64,000 nt of DNA, taken from positions 1 through 64,000 of the forward strand of contig NW_002060967.1 in the NCBI RefSeq assembly GCF_000150275.1. The letters run 5' to 3'. The DNA is from Trichoplax adhaerens. Taxonomy: Eukaryota > Placozoa > Uniplacotomia > Trichoplacea > Trichoplacidae. This document shows positions 58,603-64,000 of the stretch, piece by piece. The translations under genes and the position numbers were made by a program. Numbering within the stretch: position 1 is the first letter of the stretch; every line of letters starts with the position of its first letter. The notes under the pieces are model-generated. The model searched no databases. It was given only the letters and a program-made list of their open reading frames with translations, and was not told where the DNA came from.

Positions 58603-59424
58603 GAATTAATTTTTATCTAACTTTAATATACTTATTTATTTTTACGTTAGAATTTCAGCATTTCGATTATTATCACAGTAATAAAATAAAACTTTCAAGC
58701 TATACATTAATTCTAGGATCATTTTAATGATTTATTTACGTCATAACAGTACTTAAAATAGCTTTTGTCATCGGAATAGATCACTGAATTGTACGATCTA
58801 GTTTTTCATGCAATGTTTTACTGTGTGAAGATATCTTTACATAATAATTTCTCGAGACTTTCGTCTGCTGTACAATCAATTAATATAGTAGAAAGCTACA
58901 TGACCATTTATACTTTCGTTACATTTCTCCTTTATGAGTAGCTTAATTAAACTTGCGTCTATTATTTCAGAGCTGGAATAGTGCTAGGATGATTTTATCT
59001 TGTATCCGTCGCCTGGCAAAAATAATAACCCATACGAATTAGATTGAATGACAAAAATATTAATTTCATTCCGTAATTAAGGACTGTAATCAGTATATTC
59101 ACATAACATAATTGACAACTTCAGTTCACCCTTAATTAAGAGGGTAGAAGTTAGTTTTTAATCGATTTTGTCTTTGGCTACATTATAGAACTTTGCGCTG
59201 AACGTGATATTTACTTATCTAGAGTATTACAAAGCCTAATCTTTACCGCTCCTTAACTGACCCAGCAAGAGAATATTTACCATGATATTATTCACATACC
59301 GTAGAATGCAGTATTTAGGATGATAGTATTTATGTTTCAATACTGAGGCTATCATTACTTTACAGCTTTTGATGATCTATTTAAAGCTTTGATCGACGAA
59401 AAGTAAACGGAGAAAAAATTTATC

Positions 59425-62400
59425 ATGCCTACCAATCCGACGCTCCATCTTCAAGAATCATCGCAGCTTAGCGAGCATTCTCATTCGAATAATCCTCTAG
59501 CCATGCCTGTAAACATACGCACTGTCTCCATCATCATTGGCAGCATTATTTTAATCATCGGCTTGATTAGTGTGACATTAGGTTGCGTACCATATGTATT
59601 TCTTGAAATTCGTCATGATCCTAACGTTGCAACAGCAATTAATATTTGGGCTGGAGCAATGGTAAGTACAAAATACTGATCATTTCAAAGTTTTTAGAAT
59701 AATTAGCAATAATTTTATAAAGTCCAGGATTACCTTTTATGCATTTTTGACGCATATTGCAAGGGGTAGAAATTCGGTATAAAGAATACGATTCTAAGTC
59801 AAGTGATGATTATTTGCAACCACTGCATTAAGAGGAAATATATAGTATTTAAATAATTAACTGGATTATTATTTAATGGCAATCATTTTCACTTTTGCAT
59901 CAGTTCCTTTATGTTCTGGACGATATAATAATTAACCATGTAGTGTAATAGCGCCTTTATTCCATGATTGGTATAGATCGGTAATACTAAGAATTCTTCA
60001 ATTGTTGCAATTTTGATGGTAGTAAAGAGTACACTCATCTTAAATTCGCAATACCATGAAAGCATTTTGTTAGATGGTTGACTCAAAATTTAGAAATTTG
60101 TAAAAATCACTTATTATAATTGATCAGAAGGAATTCTCCAACTCTATCTATAGCACTGACAAATGGATAGGAACGAATTTGCTACTAGCTTATATTTAAT
60201 CTAAATATCGACATTGATTATAAAATATTGTAGTAACTGTGTCCAGGTTCAAATAGTCTAAAACTTTTACCTATGTATTCACATTTTAGTATATTATTTG
60301 TGGGAGCTTAGCCATTGTTAACCATTGCCAAAGGATTAATCATCGCTTGGTAAGAACATTTCTTTATTTCTATTGCTGATTGATTTTACTAAATTAACAA
60401 CGTCTTTAGGTATAATGTTCTATTCCAATTTTGTATCTGTAATTGCCACTTCAGTTATATTTTGTGGCAATGAATTATCATAATCAAATTGCAAGTGTAG
60501 TTTTGTTTGCTATTTTTCAATATCAATCACCACCAATGCCAATAAATGATATTAATCAAGTTAGCTTTAGAAGATTGTAAAAGTTTAAAAATTTAAAATA
60601 AAGGCTACTGTTGGCTAATTTGTTTCTTAATAAAGAACACATAATCGCACTTGCACTACAAATTGCGGTTGTAAATTTGAAATTAGGCTAATGATAATGT
60701 ATTCGATACAAAAATGTAGCCGATACTAACATGTGCTAGCTATATATTAACTACTAGTAAAGATCAGTTTTAATTTCAAGAAATTTATAATCTATGAAGG
60801 ATTGAAAAGTAAAAATGATAGATTATATCGCGATGCATAGTATAATTATCCATTCTTAGAAAGATTAAAATTTTTACTAAGAAAATAAGCACAACCACTG
60901 ATATATTTTCCATTTTGGATTTTGCAGACCATTTCCTGCTTTACCTTTATGATTGTAAGCATATATTCATGATAAAATTGGATTGAAATACAACGTATCA
61001 TTATGAATACAATTGCTTCACTAAAGCGCTCTAAAAGTTCTTAATCTCATTGATTCAATACCAATACAGTAGATTGATATTGAAAGCGTTTTCTCGAATT
61101 TGAATTTAAATTAAGTATTCCATTTTCTACGAGTAAATGGTTAATGAAATTTTCTTTTGTTGATTGTGCAGACAATTTCCTATTTTTCCTTTTCGGTTAT
61201 TTCTTTAGTGGTTTCTATGATTCAAGCAGCTCTTTCCTTAACAACTATCATTCAAGTCTATCATGTTAACGGATTCTATTGGTATTCCATTCTGTCTCTG
61301 TCAGTAGCCGTGCTCTGCTTTTCATTTTCTGTATCGATGATGGTGATTCTTTTACGAAATATTTACTGTAAACTACCAATACCAGTAAGTACCTTTCACT
61401 GCTAAAATATGCAATTGGTTGAGAAAGTTGGCAAAATAATTGAGAATAGCTTGAAGAATCAACCTAAGATTCATTTCAATGATACAGAATACATAATGTT
61501 ATATACTGTACTATATCTATATCTATGCATAATATTGTTTTTACCGATTACGATTTTGGGGGGGGGGAACATTTTCCGTTTGGAATTGACTGGCGGAACA
61601 GTAATACTATGTGCTCCATAATAGCGAATTAAAGCAAATTATAATTGAAGAAGTTAAAAAAATTGATGGGTTATCTGACTTTAAATATTGCTTAAATACG
61701 TGTCGAATTACGAAATAACTATACAGTAGTAGCATATAGTCTATGACGAATGTTTCTTTGGATGATTTCTAGATGCAGGATCGTGGAAGCAATCAAGCTC
61801 GAAGACGTCAACTTCGCTTTCAACCAGGTTTGAGATTGATAAGTTTATTAGCGTTATTCTACACATAAATAGTACTTTTGCGGCTTTGAATTAATCCTGT
61901 GTGTCAATTTTAGAAAACTAAATTGTAATTAAACATTTGCATAGCAAACGCAAAGTAATGAACCATTAAGTTGATAATGATATTACTTTACATGAACGTT
62001 GTATAGTGCCGATTGTTAATCAGCGTCAATTTTGCAATCTACTCAATTTGTGCTTCCACAACGATAGCTATTTCTCCTTTATTTCTAGAGCAGCAGTAGC
62101 GATCAATTTGCATATAGAAAAACATAGCCACATCTTATATAACTAATCACTAATCGTTTGTATAGCAGTATCCGAAATTAGGAATTTGAAGGCGATAAAC
62201 AGTTGTTCAGTAACTTGAGAGAATGTATAAAAGAGTCGTGCAATGCAACATCCATTGTACAAAAAATATTCCGGTTCCTACAGTCCATGCTTGCTTGATA
62301 ATTATAATCATCTTATTAACTTAACGTAGGAATGAACTTCATTATTGACTCAAAAATTGTAGTTAACCCCTTGGAGAATATTTCCATGGGTAATTTTTGC

Positions 62401-62517
62401 TTTGATGATTCATTGACAATTACTTTATTGATATTAGAGGCTGGAAGACGACCTAAAGTCCGTTTTTCAGAACCTGAAACAGCGCTTAGCAATCAATCTT
62501 CGCTGCCATTGAAGTGA
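59425..62517 (+). CDS. MS4A/CD20-like four-TM protein, complete single unit (about 214 aa)
   Basis: Five exons: 59425-59661 (79 codons; GCAATG|GTAAGT), 60290-60349 (20 codons; TTTTAG|TAT...TTG|GTAAGA), 61172-61384 (71 codons; TTGTGCAG|ACA...CCA|GTAAGT), 61773-61827 (55 nt; TTTCTAG|ATG...CCAG|GTTTGA) and 62438-62517 (80 nt; ATATTAG|AG...TGA). The last two join in phase 1. Signature region: INIWAGAMV + YIICGSLAIVNHCQ, matching the MS4A 'W.G..Y.I.G.L' boundary. TM1 is SIIIGSIILIIGLISVTLG, TM3 TISYFSFSVISLVVSMIQ, TM4 LSVAVLCFSFSVSMMVILL. The cytosolic tail is basic (QARRRQLRF) then EAGRRPKVRFSEPE. Total length fits MS4A proteins. Type B by exon 2 and exon 3, but with its own ATG. Confidence 0.72.
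60928..60954 (+). other. In-phase micro-exon or relic of exon 3
   Basis: TTTTGCAG|ACC...ATT|GTAAGC encloses 27 bases reading TISCFTFMI, in phase 0, 218 bp before exon 3 that starts TISYFSFSV. Both splice signals are good. Either a decayed duplicate of the exon 3 start or a nine-residue alternative exon. Confidence 0.4.
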
Positions 62518-63188
62518 TTGCATGTAAAGAAGCTTCTAAAATGCCTACCCTGGCTGTACAACTATTTGTATTCCTGTTTAGACTTGCAGATTCTATTCTC
62601 GTTGAAAAAGCTTAGCAAGGGAAGCCCACAATCGAAACCGTTAATGGAGCGTTTGCTTCTATTAGTACGAGGCTGAATAGGATGACAAATTTACTTTTAC
62701 AAGTTTCTATATCCTAAATTGATTTGCTTTATTTTGACAAATCATAAGAAAAGAAGCAACGCACTCATTGTCCTAGGATATTTTTCTATATGATTATAGT
62801 CATATACGGATACTGCCGAGAGTTGGTTGTTCTTCATTTTTCTATAAGAATTTGATATGACTCTCGTATTGGCAAAATTTGTTATAACAAAATGTGTACT
62901 CGTTGAAATGGATAGTATACTGACGATCCATCATTTCATATCATCTGATTTATGAATGTATTTATTGAATGATTGTTTTTGATGTTCTCACTTTATGGCA
63001 CGGCGTATAAAACTTGGCTGTAATATTACTGGTAAAATAAAATTGGATCGCAAAATTCCAATTTTTGGAATTTGCGAAAAGTAGCTGGGATCCATTTATA
63101 CTAAGAATACTGGAATTGTTCAAATTTTACGATAATTTACTTTTGTATTCATGCAAGCTATGATGCTTATATTCTCAGGCACGCAGCT
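62518..63188. other. No gene seen
   Basis: Nothing recognisable after the stop of the last four-TM gene. Confidence 0.35.
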
Positions 63189-63540
63189 ATGCCTAAAAAT
63201 GATGGTAACTCTCCAATATTGCAAACCACCGCTCTCTTACCTAGTTTTTGTTATAAGCGAATGGAGATGTTGAACGACCAGAGCGAATGGCTTTCGTTCA
63301 TGCAATAAGCTCCAAGATGGTTGACACTCGGTAGAAAATGCATTTAAGTATAGCGCATCTAGACAGGCAAATTGTAAATCTCGGATAGAATATTTTACAT
63401 TGACCGTTTTATTTGCCCCTTTTACTGTCTTGTTCTTCAACTATAGTGCAACATTAGGCGACGATAGCAATAATGCCTATGCTATGGAAATGAGTATCAT
63501 CGTTGGCTACCTTCTCCTCATACTGAACTATGCCATCTAA
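63189..63540 (+). other. Membrane-like coding fragment, unknown
   Basis: An ATG frame (63189-63308, MPKNDGNSPILQTTALLP) ends in TAA. A second frame, open from after a TGA at about 63322 to TAA at 63538-63540, reads CKSRIEYFTLTVLFAPFTVL and then ATLGDDSNNAYAMEMSIIVG YLLL, two hydrophobic stretches split by an acidic loop. It could be the 3' exon or pseudogene of a membrane protein, perhaps a diverged TM1/TM2 part of another four-TM unit. The opposite strand (63237-63440) is also open, so direction is uncertain. Confidence 0.25.
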
Positions 63541-64000
63541 CATTGATAATTGATTAATTCACTGTCAATATGTGATGCTTACAGAAAGGGAAGTTGAGTG
63601 AATTTGGAAATGTCTAGTTTGACTTTGGTAGAATTGATTTTCGCATTGGTCAATATCATAGGCGTGTGTATGTCAATATAAGTAAGAACAGTATTTTTAC
63701 CAATAAAATATATACGTAGAATTCATGTTGGAGTTGAAGAATTGAGTTTGGAATGGGTATTTCATATTTCCAGATTGACGCTAAGCACTTTTAAGGCAGT
63801 CAGAATCTTTTTAAAGTGTTTTTTTTCATCAGTAACGTAAAGACTCTATGACTTTGTTCTAGCCACAAGTGACAAAAATGAAAGCAAGTGTACGAGAGTT
63901 CATTCTATCGGTAGAAACTGGCAAATCACTACAGTAGTAAGAAAATACTATTCTAATTGTAGTTAGTCTCCATGTCCTTGGAGAAGTTGGGTTTTGCTTT
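63541..64000. other. No gene seen
   Basis: AT-rich; nothing recognisable before the window edge. Confidence 0.35.

Larger units (their letters stand above)
55616..59424. other. Long spacer between MS4A-like genes
   Basis: Mostly AT-rich without a firm gene. Near 57978-58030 a plus-strand piece after a TCTAG reads PSIVVFILAAYLNCFAAA before a stop, a hydrophobic stretch that may be a relic of another four-TM unit. Two minus-strand open frames are listed separately. Confidence 0.35.

Noticed and set aside
59889-60086. 65-codon minus-strand ORF
   Set aside because: Lies within intron 1 of the last four-TM gene and has no recognisable features.
1-64000. tRNA or rRNA genes
   Set aside because: No cloverleaf with A and B box sequences and no rRNA-like stretch was noticed by eye; a covariance-model scan would be needed to exclude them.

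Overview
The window is animal-type nuclear DNA. It is AT-rich, carries spliced genes with GT..AG introns, and has a tandem array of intronless seven-transmembrane receptor genes. The compact introns, base composition and local GPCR expansion suggest an early-branching metazoan such as a placozoan (Trichoplax-like). That assignment is inference, since no marker gene settles it.

Region 1 (1-25.6 kb) is a tandem array of rhodopsin-like GPCR genes, all on the plus strand. It holds one copy cut by the window edge, five intact ORFs of 319-322 codons (7410, 11689, 15072, 18949, 24214), two pseudogenes (3499-4461 and 22889-23318), and a 'ghost' locus near 16.7-17.4 kb where the 5' flank survives but the ORF is gone. 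The repeated unit is larger than the gene. About 240-250 bp before each start lies a conserved block around a CAGCTG E-box, and about 60 bp before it a TATA-like CATATATAAT motif. Each gene is followed by degenerate short repeats. Three insertions with TGT...ACA ends and 5-bp target duplications look like solo LTRs (2752-3302, 10542-10992, 20006-20511).

Region 2 (28.1-30.1 kb) is a minus-strand branched-chain aminotransferase gene. Eleven coding exons are readable here down to the stop codon; the first exon(s) were not found.

Region 3 (30.1-43 kb) is poor in recognisable genes. It has a GC-richer stretch (about 33-39 kb), foldbacks, a 93-bp minisatellite (37.6-38.5 kb), a 112-bp tandem pair, several coding-like fragments of unknown identity, and an unassigned minus-strand candidate gene at 42.99-43.40 kb.

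Region 4 (43.4-62.5 kb) holds five four-transmembrane units resembling the MS4A/CD20-like family, each built from the same three exons in phase 0 (TM1; TM2; TM3 plus TM4). Units 1 and 3 resemble each other, as do units 2, 4 and 5. Units 2 and 4 have no start codon but do have an in-phase splice acceptor. This suggests that units 1+2 and units 3+4 are each one gene encoding two fused four-helix units (8 TM), and that this two-unit gene was duplicated. Unit 5 is a complete single-unit gene. The last 1.5 kb has one more membrane-like coding fragment.
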